NCBI GenBank assembly: GCA_028291445.1
Contig: JAQGIA010000349.1
Span: forward strand, 1 to 8,075
Length of the DNA: 8,075 nucleotides
Direction: 5' to 3'
From: Belnapia sp.
GTDB lineage: Bacteria; Pseudomonadota; Alphaproteobacteria; Acetobacterales; Acetobacteraceae
The position numbers were made by a program, and so were the translations under genes. Under the pieces are notes generated by a model that saw only the letters and a program-made list of their open reading frames with translations, did not search any database and was not told the origin of the DNA. Shown here in pieces: positions 1 to 6,991 of the stretch (the stretch's first letter is position 1; the number at the start of each line of letters is the position of its first letter).

Positions 1-833
1 AAGGGCTCGCCGTTGCGGGCCGGCTCCTCCGGGAAGACATCCGCCGCGGCGCCCATCAAATGGCCGGATCGCAGCGCCGCCGCCAGGGCATCGAGGTCGA
101 CCAGGCTGCCGCGGGCATTGTTGATGAGGATGGCGCCGGGCTTCATCGCGGCGATCTCGGCTGCGCCGATCATGCCGATGGTCTCGGGCGTCTCGGGCAC
201 ATGCAGGGTGACGATGTCAGACAGGCGGAGCAGCTCGGCCAGGCTGCCGCAGGGCCGGGCATTGCCGTGCGGCAGCCTGGCCGAGTGGTCGTAGTAGATC
301 ACCCGCATCCCGAAGGCCTCGGCCAGCACCGAGAGCTGGCTGCCGATATTGCCGTAGCCGACCAGCCCCAGGGTCCGGCCACGCACCTCGAAGCTGCCCT
401 CGGATGATTTGTCCCAGCCGCCCCGATGGGCCGAGCGCGAGCGGTCCGGAATGCCGCGCAGCAGCATCACCACCTCGCCCATGACCAGCTCGGCCACGCT
501 GCGGGTATTGCTGAAGGGGGCGTTGAAGACCGGGATGCCGCGCAGCCGGGTGGTCTCCAGATCCACCTGGTTGGTGCCGATGCAGAAGCAGCCGACGGTG
601 ATCAGCCGGTCGGCCGCCGCCAGGGCCTCGGCGGTGACCTGGGTGCGGGAGCGGATGCCGAGGATATGCACGCCCTGCATCGCCTCGGCCAACGCCGCGC
701 CGTCCAATGCCTTGGGCAGGCGGGTGACATTGGCATAGCCGGCGGCGCCCAGCAGCTCGACCGCGCTGTCGGAGACGCCTTCCAGCAGCAGGACGCGGAT
801 GCGGTCCTTCGGAAGCGAGATGCGGTCTGACAT
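1..833 (-). CDS. serA: D-3-phosphoglycerate dehydrogenase, 3' part cut by window edge
   Basis: It oxidises 3-phosphoglycerate to 3-phosphohydroxypyruvate with NAD+, the first committed step of serine synthesis, in the cytoplasm. The visible 277 residues resemble the E. coli-type SerA (about 410 aa): substrate-domain motif VGCFCIGTNQVDL at 80-92, the nucleotide-binding glycine motif GYGNIG at 159-164, and the helix motif NARGSLVD at 239-246. R241 and E270 (in DVFPEEP) align with catalytic Arg240 and Glu269 of E. coli SerA. The catalytic His and any C-terminal ACT domain would lie beyond the left edge. The ATG at 833 is chosen because GGAG (840-843) sits 6 nt upstream. It lies 38 bases after the methyltransferase stop, probably in the same transcript. 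Family assignment is firm. The E. coli-like subclass is inferred from the VGCFCIGTNQVDL and AHRGGW motifs. Confidence 0.93.
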   Translation of the reverse strand, partial: MSDRISLPKDRIRVLLLEGVSDSAVELLGAAGYANVTRLPKALDGAALAEAMQGVHILGIRSRTQVTAEALAAADRLITVGCFCIGTNQVDLETTRLRGIPVFNAPFSNTRSVAELVMGEVVMLLRGIPDRSRSAHRGGWDKSSEGSFEVRGRTLGLVGYGNIGSQLSVLAEAFGMRVIYYDHSARLPHGNARPCGSLAELLRLSDIVTLHVPETPETIGMIGAAEIAAMKPGAILINNARGSLVDLDALAAALRSGHLMGAAADVFPEEPARNGEP

Positions 834-871
834 GGGTGGCTCCGGAACGGCGGGGGGCGCTACTTGCTCCC

Positions 872-1711
872 TTACGGTGCCGCCGCCAAGCCCGGCGGAC
901 GCGGCGGCAGCTCCCGGGTCCGGTAGCGGGCCACCGGCTGGCCATCGGGGACCTTCTGGAACACCAGGAAATAGCTGTGGTTCTTGCGCGCATGCACCTG
1001 CCGCAGCAGCCGCGCCACCCCGGGCCGGTTGGACCGTACCAGGACGAACAGGTCCCGGGCATAGAAGCCCAGCTCGGCGAAGCCGGCGATGATCTGCACA
1101 TGGGTCAGTTCCTGCCGGTTGGCGCTGACCTCGTCCTGGCATTTGACGATGAGGATGCCGTGGTCACGCAGCACCCGCCGTGCCTCCGCACCGGCGGCCA
1201 GGTAGAGGTCCAGCACCGCCTGGTGCCAGCGCCGGCCGGCGGCGGCGGGCAGGCCATCGGCGCCGGTCGCCGGGGTCTCGCCACCGGCGGCATAATAGGT
1301 CCGCAGCCCGGCATGGCTGCCGAGCCCGCCCCGGGTCGCCGGCGCGTTCCGCAACAACCCTTCCATATAGGGCGGGTCCAGCACCAGCGCGTCCAGCGCG
1401 GCATCGGCATGGGGCAGGGCGCGGCAATCGGTGCCGGTGGCGAGGTCGCTCGGCAGCACCGTGTAGCGCCCGGGCGGGACCTGCTGCCAGAATACCCCCT
1501 GGCCGTAGGTGACATCGGCGATGATCGCACCGGGCGGCACATGCAGCCCCAGGATCTGCGGGAACAGCGTCGCATTGCCACCGGCATGGGCCGAGAGCAC
1601 CACATCCGCGGTGGCCACGCCGCCCTGCACCCGCTTTGCCCGCGGCACCGGATCGGGCGTGGCGTCCGGTGGTTCAGGAGCTGGGGGTGTAGGGCCTGGA
1701 GCCTCGCTCAA
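872..1711 (-). CDS. Solitary SAM-dependent DNA methyltransferase-like protein (DPPY type)
   Basis: A 279-residue class I methyltransferase fold. Motif I is [11 protein letters not shown] at 65-75 (SAM binding) and motif IV is LDPPY at 111-115, the signature of amino methylation of adenine or cytosine. Later blocks KCQDEV (190-195) and [11 protein letters not shown] (241-251) match, from memory, a family of orphan methyltransferases seen in phages and bacterial chromosomes. I see no target-recognition domain and no restriction enzyme next to it, so it is not an obvious restriction-modification pair. Its target (DNA or other) is unproven. The start is a judgement: TTG at 1711 overlaps the aat stop as TTGA and follows AGGGCGAG, whereas the ATG at 1789 would overlap aat by 82 bases and add a low-complexity Arg/Pro stretch. 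GTG codons further in are also possible. The first 35 residues are Pro/Ala-rich and probably disordered. It is likely co-transcribed with aat and serA. Confidence 0.75.
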   Translation of the reverse strand: MSEAPGPTPPAPEPPDATPDPVPRAKRVQGGVATADVVLSAHAGGNATLFPQILGLHVPPGAIIADVTYGQGVFWQQVPPGRYTVLPSDLATGTDCRALPHADAALDALVLDPPYMEGLLRNAPATRGGLGSHAGLRTYYAAGGETPATGADGLPAAAGRRWHQAVLDLYLAAGAEARRVLRDHGILIVKCQDEVSANRQELTHVQIIAGFAELGFYARDLFVLVRSNRPGVARLLRQVHARKNHSYFLVFQKVPDGQPVARYRTRELPPRPPGLAAAP

Positions 1712-2388
1712 CCGCCGTTCTCGCCCTGGCTGGCGCGCAAGGCGCGGATTTCGGCCTCCAGCATGGCGGGGGAGGGGCGGCTGATCCAATCGGCGGCGGT
1801 CATTACGGCCACCGCCAGCCGCCGCTTGTAATCGGCCCGGGGGATTTCATGCGTGCCGAATTGAGCGAGATGGTCGGTCAGGAACTGGCTGTCCAGCAGG
1901 GTGAAGCCACCCAGCCGGAGCCGCGCCACCAGATGCACCAGCGCCACCTTGGAGGCATCCCGCGCCCGGCTGAACATGCTTTCCCCGAAGAAGGCGGCGC
2001 CCAGCACCACGCCGTAGAGGCCGCCGGCCAGCCGATCGCCCTCCCAGACCTCGACCGAATGGGCATGGCCCTGGCGGTGCAGGGTGAGAAACAGCGATTC
2101 GATCTCCGGATTGATCCAGGTGTCCTCCCGCCCCGGGGCGGGGGCGGCGCAGCCGGCGAGGACGCCGGGGAAATCGACATCCGCCGTCGCCACATAGGGC
2201 CCCGAGAGGGTGGTCCGCAGCAGGCGCTTCGGCAGGTGGAAACCATCGTGCAAAGGGATGACGCCGCGCCGCTCCGGGTCCAGCCAATAGAGCTTGTCGC
2301 CGCCGCGGCTCTCGGCCATCGGGAAGAGCCCGGCGCGGTAGGCCCGCAGCATGAGCTCCGGCGTGATGTCGATGTGCCGGCGGCTCAT
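1708..2388 (-). CDS. aat: Leucyl/phenylalanyl-tRNA-protein transferase
   Basis: It transfers Leu or Phe from aminoacyl-tRNA to proteins with N-terminal Arg or Lys, marking them for ClpS/ClpAP degradation (bacterial N-degron pathway, cytoplasm). The 226 residues have the short N-terminus common in Alphaproteobacteria, starting almost directly at [17 protein letters not shown]. Diagnostic blocks are TWINPEIE (90-97), GHAHSVEVW (107-115), GGLYGV (122-127), GESMFSR (135-141) and [11 protein letters not shown] (164-174). The ATG at 2388 overlaps the toxin stop as ATGA and no strong Shine-Dalgarno precedes it, so translation probably depends on ribosomes finishing the toxin gene. In this bacterial class aat commonly follows accC directly; here a toxin-antitoxin pair separates them. 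The stop overlaps the proposed TTG start of the methyltransferase. Confidence 0.95.
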   Translation of the reverse strand: MSRRHIDITPELMLRAYRAGLFPMAESRGGDKLYWLDPERRGVIPLHDGFHLPKRLLRTTLSGPYVATADVDFPGVLAGCAAPAPGREDTWINPEIESLFLTLHRQGHAHSVEVWEGDRLAGGLYGVVLGAAFFGESMFSRARDASKVALVHLVARLRLGGFTLLDSQFLTDHLAQFGTHEIPRADYKRRLAVAVMTAADWISRPSPAMLEAEIRALRASQGENGG

Positions 2389-2804
2389 GCCGCGGCCACC
2401 GGGACACCAAGGCTGCGGGCGGCGGCGGCCATCCGCAGGTCGAAGGTGACGAGAATGGCCCGGGCCCGCTGGGCGATCGCCAGGTTCAGCGCATCCGGCG
2501 CCCGCAGGCCGAGCGCAAGACGCCGCACCAGCATCGCCGCGGCCGCCATGTCGGCGGGGAGGGCCTCGATGCGTAGGGTCCGGCTGGCATTCCACAGGTC
2601 GAAGCCGCCGAAGATCGCTTCCGCCTCGTCGCGGTCCAGCAGGTCGGCTCGATGCAGCCGGGCGACGGCCGAGGCGAATTCGGCCGCGGCGAAATCGCTG
2701 ACCAGCAGCCGCTCCGCCCCGTGCAGCAGCCGGCGCACCGCCGGCGTATGGGCGTCCGCGCAGAACATCGACACCAGGGCGCTGGCGTCGAGGTAGTGGG
2801 TCAT
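2385..2804 (-). CDS. vapC: PIN-domain ribonuclease toxin, VapC-like
   Basis: A 139-residue PIN domain, the usual VapC size. VapC toxins are Mg2+-dependent endoribonucleases that often cut initiator tRNA or rRNA and are held inactive by their antitoxin. Four acidic residues sit in the expected places: D6 in [10 protein letters not shown]42 in [12 protein letters not shown]104 in RAPDALNLA, and D122 in [10 protein letters not shown]. All are intact, so the toxin looks active. The ATG at 2804 overlaps the antitoxin stop as ATGA, the classic toxin-antitoxin arrangement; a TTG two codons upstream (2810) is less likely. Its own stop overlaps the aat start. The RNA target cannot be read from the sequence. 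The symbol denotes the family, not a specific orthologue. Confidence 0.88.
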   Translation of the reverse strand: MTHYLDASALVSMFCADAHTPAVRRLLHGAERLLVSDFAAAEFASAVARLHRADLLDRDEAEAIFGGFDLWNASRTLRIEALPADMAAAAMLVRRLALGLRAPDALNLAIAQRARAILVTFDLRMAAAARSLGVPVAAA

Positions 2805-3058
2805 GGCCAATCTTCGTCCCGAAGGCGGGCGAGAAGGCTGCCCGAGCCTTCCGGCAGGGGCTTGCGCGGCTGCACCCGCAAGCTGTCGAGCCAGGCGAGA
2901 TCCTCGGTGGTCACCGGCCCGGGAGCCGGCTGGGCCACCGGCCTGAAGGCGATCACCGGCTGGCCATGCCGGGTGATCACGATCTCCTCGCCCCGCAGGG
3001 CAAGATCGACCAATTCGGAGAAACGGTTCTTGGCCTCGGCGATGCTATGGCTGGACAT
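2801..3058 (-). CDS. Phd/YefM-family antitoxin
   Basis: An 85-residue protein whose first 40 residues, [20 protein letters not shown] followed by [17 protein letters not shown], are the Phd/YefM fold. This fold dimerises, binds the operon operator, and represses it together with the toxin. The C-terminal part (about 45-85) is Pro-rich then charged ([11 protein letters not shown]), typical of the flexible arm that wraps and neutralises the toxin. The start ATG at 3058 is chosen because family members begin just before SIAEAK. It has no Shine-Dalgarno but has a -10-like box at -12 to -7, suggesting a leaderless message. An ATG at 3106 would add 16 residues. The stop overlaps the toxin start as ATGA. 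A Phd antitoxin paired with a PIN toxin is a known combination. Confidence 0.88.
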   Translation of the reverse strand: MSSHSIAEAKNRFSELVDLALRGEEIVITRHGQPVIAFRPVAQPAPGPVTTEDLAWLDSLRVQPRKPLPEGSGSLLARLRDEDWP

Positions 3059-3076
3059 GGGAATAATATAGCCATC
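3041..3076. promoter_or_regulatory. Imperfect inverted repeat, possible Phd/PIN autoregulation operator
   Basis: The plus strand carries gatgctat (3041-3048) and its near inverse atagccatc (3068-3076, one extra c). The arms flank the -10-like box and the antitoxin start codon. Phd-type antitoxins bind inverted repeats over their own promoter, so this is a reasonable operator candidate. The repeat is short and one arm lies within the antitoxin coding sequence. Confidence 0.35.
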
Positions 3077-3094
3077 CGATGGCCAGAGTTCCAG
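3065..3094 (-). promoter_or_regulatory. Putative leaderless promoter of the antitoxin gene
   Basis: On the minus strand TATATT (3070-3065) lies at -12 to -7 counting the A of the ATG at 3058 as +1, exactly where a -10 box would place transcription start on the start codon. CTGGAA (3094-3089) lies 18 bp upstream and matches the -35 consensus at 3 of 6 positions. The box is a rare AT-rich patch in very GC-rich DNA. This is inference from position; the -35 is weak. Confidence 0.5.
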
Positions 3095-3104
3095 CGTCCC
3101 GGTC

Positions 3105-3138
3105 ATCCTGGCGCCCTGGTGATCCTGGCGCCTTGGCG
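3105..3138. repeat. 17-bp tandem duplication between accC and the antitoxin
   Basis: Two adjacent 17-bp units, 3105-3121 and 3122-3138, are identical at 15 of 17 positions and share an initial 13-base-class core beginning atcctggcgcc (11 identical bases). The second unit abuts the accC stop at 3139. Each unit contains the palindrome ggcgcc, so a transcript leaving accC could pair the two copies as a 6-bp stem with an 11-nt loop. No U-tract follows, so it is not a standard terminator. Confidence 0.7.
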
Positions 3139-4491
<1,353 letters not shown>

Positions 4492-4567
4492 CATTATGTG
4501 CCCATCCGGTGAGCGCCTTCGGGCCATGCGGCCCTCCGGCGATCGAACGGCCGCGCCGTTCCCCGGT

Positions 4568-5056
4568 TCATTCGACGATCATCAGCGGCTCGCCGTATTC
4601 CACCGGCGTGCCAGGCTCGATCAGGATGCGGGTCACGGTGCCGGCGCGCGGCGCCTTGATCTGGTTGAAGGTCTTCATCGCCTCGATCAGAAGCAGGGTC
4701 TGGCCCTGCGTCACCTTGGCGCCCAGGGTGACGAAGGGCGGCTGCCCCGGCTCCGACGAAAGATAGGCGACGCCCACCATGGGGGAGACGACCAGCCCCG
4801 GATGCTTGGCATCCGGCACCGTCGCAACCACCGGCGTCACACCCGCGGTGGCGGCCAGCGCTGGCGGACCGGCGTCCGCCGGGACCATATGGGACGGCCA
4901 GGCCATCGGCTGCGGCGCGGCGACCGGCGCCGGCTTCCGCGCCACCCGGATGCGGCTGTCCTTCTCGACCAGCTCGATCTCGGTGAGGTCGGTATCCCTT
5001 AGGATCTGCGCCAGGGCGCGGATCGCCTCCGGGTCGAACTGGATGCCGTTGCTCAT
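4568..5056 (-). CDS. accB: Biotin carboxyl carrier protein of acetyl-CoA carboxylase
   Basis: It carries biotin between the carboxylase (AccC) and the carboxyltransferase (AccA/AccD) for fatty acid synthesis. The 162 residues contain a folded N-terminal segment (1-40), a Pro/Ala-rich linker (41-85) and a biotinyl domain (about 86-162). K128 in EAMKTFNQI is the biotinylation site. The domain keeps the AccB-specific thumb (SSEPGQPPF, 100-108), which separates it from other biotinyl or lipoyl domains. The ATG at 5056 has GAGGGA (5068-5063) 6 nt upstream; in-frame upstream codons encode an implausible Arg-rich stretch. It begins 22 bases after aroQ ends. Confidence 0.96.
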   Translation of the reverse strand: MSNGIQFDPEAIRALAQILRDTDLTEIELVEKDSRIRVARKPAPVAAPQPMAWPSHMVPADAGPPALAATAGVTPVVATVPDAKHPGLVVSPMVGVAYLSSEPGQPPFVTLGAKVTQGQTLLLIEAMKTFNQIKAPRAGTVTRILIEPGTPVEYGEPLMIVE

Positions 5057-5078
5057 GCCTGTTCCCTCGGCGCGCCGC

Positions 5079-5570
5079 TCACGCCGTCTCGTCCGCTTCG
5101 TCGTCCGTCTCGCCATCCGTCTCGCCATCTGGCCCGATCAGCCCGGCCATGGCGTCCAGCGCCAGGGCATAGCCCTGCACGCCAAGCCCGGCGATGACCC
5201 CGGTCGCCGCCTTGGAGACGAAGCTGTGGTGCCGGAATTCCTCCCGGCGGTGGATATTGGTGATGTGCACCTCGATCACCGGCAGCCCGACCGCGATCAG
5301 CGCATCCATCAGCCCGATGGAGGTGGTGGTGTAGCCGGCCGGGTTGATGATGATGCCGGCCGCCCGGCCGCGGCATTCCTGCACCCAGGTGATCAGCTCG
5401 CCCTCGCCGTTGGTCTGGCGGAAGTCGATGGCGAGGCCAAGCCCTTCGGCGACCTCGGCGCAGAGCGCCTCCACGTCGTCGAGCGTGGCGGTGCCGTATT
5501 TCTCCGGCTCCCGCACGCCGAGCAGGTTCAGGTTGGGGCCATTGAGGACGACGACCAGCGGAGGCGACAT
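5079..5570 (-). CDS. aroQ: 3-dehydroquinate dehydratase, type II
   Basis: It dehydrates 3-dehydroquinate to 3-dehydroshikimate in the shikimate pathway; type II enzymes form dodecamers. The 163 residues show GPNLNLLG (11-18), the flexible-loop R20 and catalytic Y25 (in REPEKYG), N76 in INPAGYT, H102 in EVHITNIH, and R113 in REEFRHHS. The core ends near residue 145, the usual family length. The last 18 residues form an acidic tail (GETDGETDDEADETA) coded partly by a 12-bp tandem repeat. The ATG at 5570 directly precedes the conserved first strand. It is the first gene of the minus-strand run; aroQ upstream of accBC is a common alphaproteobacterial order. Confidence 0.96.
   Translation of the reverse strand: MSPPLVVVLNGPNLNLLGVREPEKYGTATLDDVEALCAEVAEGLGLAIDFRQTNGEGELITWVQECRGRAAGIIINPAGYTTTSIGLMDALIAVGLPVIEVHITNIHRREEFRHHSFVSKAATGVIAGLGVQGYALALDAMAGLIGPDGETDGETDDEADETA
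5105..5128. repeat. 12-bp tandem repeat in the aroQ acidic tail
   Basis: The unit ccgtctcgccat occurs twice in a row (5105-5116, 5117-5128) and encodes the repeated Gly-Glu-Thr-Asp of the AroQ tail. Being a multiple of three, copy changes would keep the frame. Confidence 0.8.
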
Positions 5571-5760
5571 GGGCGGATTCCGATGCAGCCAGCAGCATTG
5601 CCGGAAGAAATTGATGGGGCGGCTGCGCTAGCACGGAGCGGTTTCGGCCTGCAAGCGGAGCCCCTGCCGGCATCCTAGCCGCCGCGCCCTGCATCCAGCG
5701 CATGCCACCCGACAAGTCCGGCGCCTTGCCCTGGCCCGCACCCTTCGCCACATTCGCGGG
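5571..5760. other. Divergent intergenic region between aroQ and thiS
   Basis: These 190 bases must hold promoters for both directions. Toward thiS there is ttgccc (5726-5731), a 17-bp spacer and cacatt (5749-5754), which places the weak -10 at -12 to -7 of the thiS ATG. Toward aroQ only a weak TTGCAG with no good -10 was found. I see no TPP-riboswitch core (no CUGAGA-type motif) and no RNA gene. Confidence 0.4.
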
Positions 5761-5973
5761 ATGGAGGAGACGATCGTCATCACCGTCAACGGCGAGCCCC
5801 GGGACATTCCGGCGCCCGCCACCGTGGCCGACCTGCTGGCCCGCATCGGGCTGGACCTGCGCAAGGTCGCGGTCGAGCGCAACCTCGAGATCGTCCCCCG
5901 CTCCACCTATGCCGCCACCCGGCTCGCCGCCGGCGACCAACTGGAAATCGTCCACTTCATCGGCGGAGGCTGA
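5761..5973 (+). CDS. thiS: Thiamine biosynthesis sulfur carrier protein
   Basis: A small ubiquitin-like protein that carries sulfur as a C-terminal thiocarboxylate to ThiG for thiazole formation. The 70 residues show ITVNGEPR (7-14), a beta-grasp body, [13 protein letters not shown] (38-50), [13 protein letters not shown] (58-70), and the obligatory Gly-Gly end. The ATG at 5761 has no Shine-Dalgarno upstream; instead GGAGGAG occurs just after it, within the first codons. The start is the only plausible one in frame, so the message may be leaderless. The stop is 2 bases before thiG. ThiF, ThiO and ThiE are not in the window. Confidence 0.95.
   Translation: MEETIVITVNGEPRDIPAPATVADLLARIGLDLRKVAVERNLEIVPRSTYAATRLAAGDQLEIVHFIGGG
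5965..5969 (+). promoter_or_regulatory. Shine-Dalgarno of thiG inside the ThiS Gly codons
   Basis: GGAGG lies 6 nt before the thiG ATG and is made of the final Gly codons GGC GGA GGC of thiS. The same bases serve the essential C-terminal glycines and thiG initiation. Confidence 0.8.
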
Positions 5974-5975
5974 CC

Positions 5976-6794
5976 ATGGACAGTATACCGGACGCCGCGG
6001 CCATCCCCCAGAACAGCGGGCCCGAGGATAGCTGGGAGGTCGCCGGCCTGCGCTTCCGCTCCCGCCTGATCGTCGGCACCGGCCGCTACAAGGATCTGGA
6101 GGAGACCGGCCGCGCCATCGAGGCCTCGGGGGCCGAGATCGTCACCGTCGCGGTCCGCCGGGTGAACCTCGGCGACCCCAAGGCGCCGATGCTGCAGGAT
6201 TACGTCGATCCCAGGCGCTATACCTACCTGCCCAATACCGCCGGCTGCTTCACCGCCCAGGATGCCGTCCGCACCCTGCGCCTGGCGCGCGAGGCCGGCG
6301 GCTGGAACCTGGTGAAGCTGGAGGTCCTCGGCCCGCCACCCTTCCTCTATCCGGACATGCGGGCGACCTTCGAGGCGCTGGAAGTCCTGTTGAAGGATGG
6401 CTTCCAGGTGATGGTCTATTGCTCGGACGACCCCATCGCAGCGAAGCGGCTGGAGGAGATGGGGGCGGTCGCCGTCATGCCGCTCGGTGCGCCGATCGGC
6501 AGCGGGCTCGGCATCCAGAATCCGGTGATGATCCGGGCGATCATCGACAATGCCCGCGTCCCGGTGCTGGTCGATGCCGGGGTCGGCACCGCCTCGGATG
6601 CCGCCATCGCCATGGAACTGGGCTGCGAGGCGGTGCTGATGAACAGCGCCATCGCCCATGCCAAGGACCCGATTCGCATGGCGCGGGCGATGCGGGCGGC
6701 GGTCGAGGCCGGCCGGCAATGCTTCCTGGCCGGGCGGATGCCGCGGCAATACGCCGCGGATCCGTCGAGCCCGCTGGGCGGGCTGATCCGCTAG
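5976..6794 (+). CDS. thiG: Thiazole synthase
   Basis: It joins 1-deoxyxylulose 5-phosphate, dehydroglycine and ThiS-borne sulfur to make the thiazole phosphate of thiamine. The 272 residues form a TIM barrel. K114 in NLVKLEVLG is the Schiff-base lysine, with E116 two residues on and D200 in [12 protein letters not shown], matching the Lys/Glu/Asp set of the B. subtilis enzyme. [11 protein letters not shown] (28-38), [10 protein letters not shown] (168-177) and [11 protein letters not shown] (222-232) are further family blocks. After K114 the common GD is replaced by GPPPFLYPD. The first 20 residues are a poorly conserved extension. The ATG at 5976 has a strong Shine-Dalgarno (GGAGG, 5965-5969). 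It is co-transcribed with thiS. Confidence 0.96.
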   Translation: MDSIPDAAAIPQNSGPEDSWEVAGLRFRSRLIVGTGRYKDLEETGRAIEASGAEIVTVAVRRVNLGDPKAPMLQDYVDPRRYTYLPNTAGCFTAQDAVRTLRLAREAGGWNLVKLEVLGPPPFLYPDMRATFEALEVLLKDGFQVMVYCSDDPIAAKRLEEMGAVAVMPLGAPIGSGLGIQNPVMIRAIIDNARVPVLVDAGVGTASDAAIAMELGCEAVLMNSAIAHAKDPIRMARAMRAAVEAGRQCFLAGRMPRQYAADPSSPLGGLIR

Positions 6795-6797
6795 CCA

Positions 6798-6844
6798 GGC
6801 CGGGACCAGAGGACCGGGCCTCGGCGACCGCCGTATTCCCGGCC
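6798..6844 (+). terminator. Branched hairpin after thiG, possible 3' end
   Basis: ggccggga (6798-6805) and tcccggcc (6837-6844) are perfect 8-bp complements. They enclose a potential gagg/cctc hairpin and a ggc/gcc hairpin. The structure begins 4 bases after the thiG stop. No U-tract follows, so intrinsic termination is doubtful; it may instead protect the mRNA 3' end. Confidence 0.3.
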
Positions 6845-6956
6845 ATCCGGCACCCCGGCGCCCGGATCACCCGGAACAGCAGGGGGCCTTCGCAGGAGTT
6901 TCCGGCCGCCCCGGCCCGGCGCTGGAAAAAAATCCGCGGCATCGCGTGTTTTGCGC
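6845..6956. other. Non-coding stretch before the decarboxylase promoter
   Basis: I found no gene here. It has a 6-bp inverted repeat atccgg/ccggat (6845-6850 and 6862-6867) and a run of seven A (6926-6932), neither clearly functional. Confidence 0.4.
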
Positions 6957-6985
6957 TTTCCACCCGGGGGGGTGGGCCCTATATG
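6957..6985 (+). promoter_or_regulatory. Sigma70-like promoter for the decarboxylase leader
   Basis: TTTCCA (6957-6962), a 17-bp spacer with a G-run, and TATATG (6980-6985) each match consensus at 4 of 6 positions. Transcription would begin near 6992, giving a leader of about 239 nt before the decarboxylase ATG. Confidence 0.5.
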
Positions 6986-6991
6986 CCGCCG

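Noticed and set aside
836..1831. 331-codon plus-strand open frame opposite the methyltransferase
   Set aside because: Shadow frame with no domain; the minus strand carries clear methyltransferase motifs.
2385..3138. Mobile element carrying the toxin-antitoxin pair
   Set aside because: No transposase, integrase, terminal inverted repeats or target-site duplication beyond the 17-bp tandem repeat; GC and codon use look like the neighbours.
5571..5760. TPP riboswitch before thiS
   Set aside because: The conserved core motifs of the class are not visible and the gap is short.
5053..5955. 300-codon minus-strand open frame across aroQ and the divergent gap
   Set aside because: Overlaps aroQ in another frame and covers thiS antisense; Arg/Gly-rich with no family features.
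6926..6950. Intrinsic terminator on the minus strand using the A7 run
   Set aside because: The adjacent stem is only about 4 bp and no minus-strand gene ends here.
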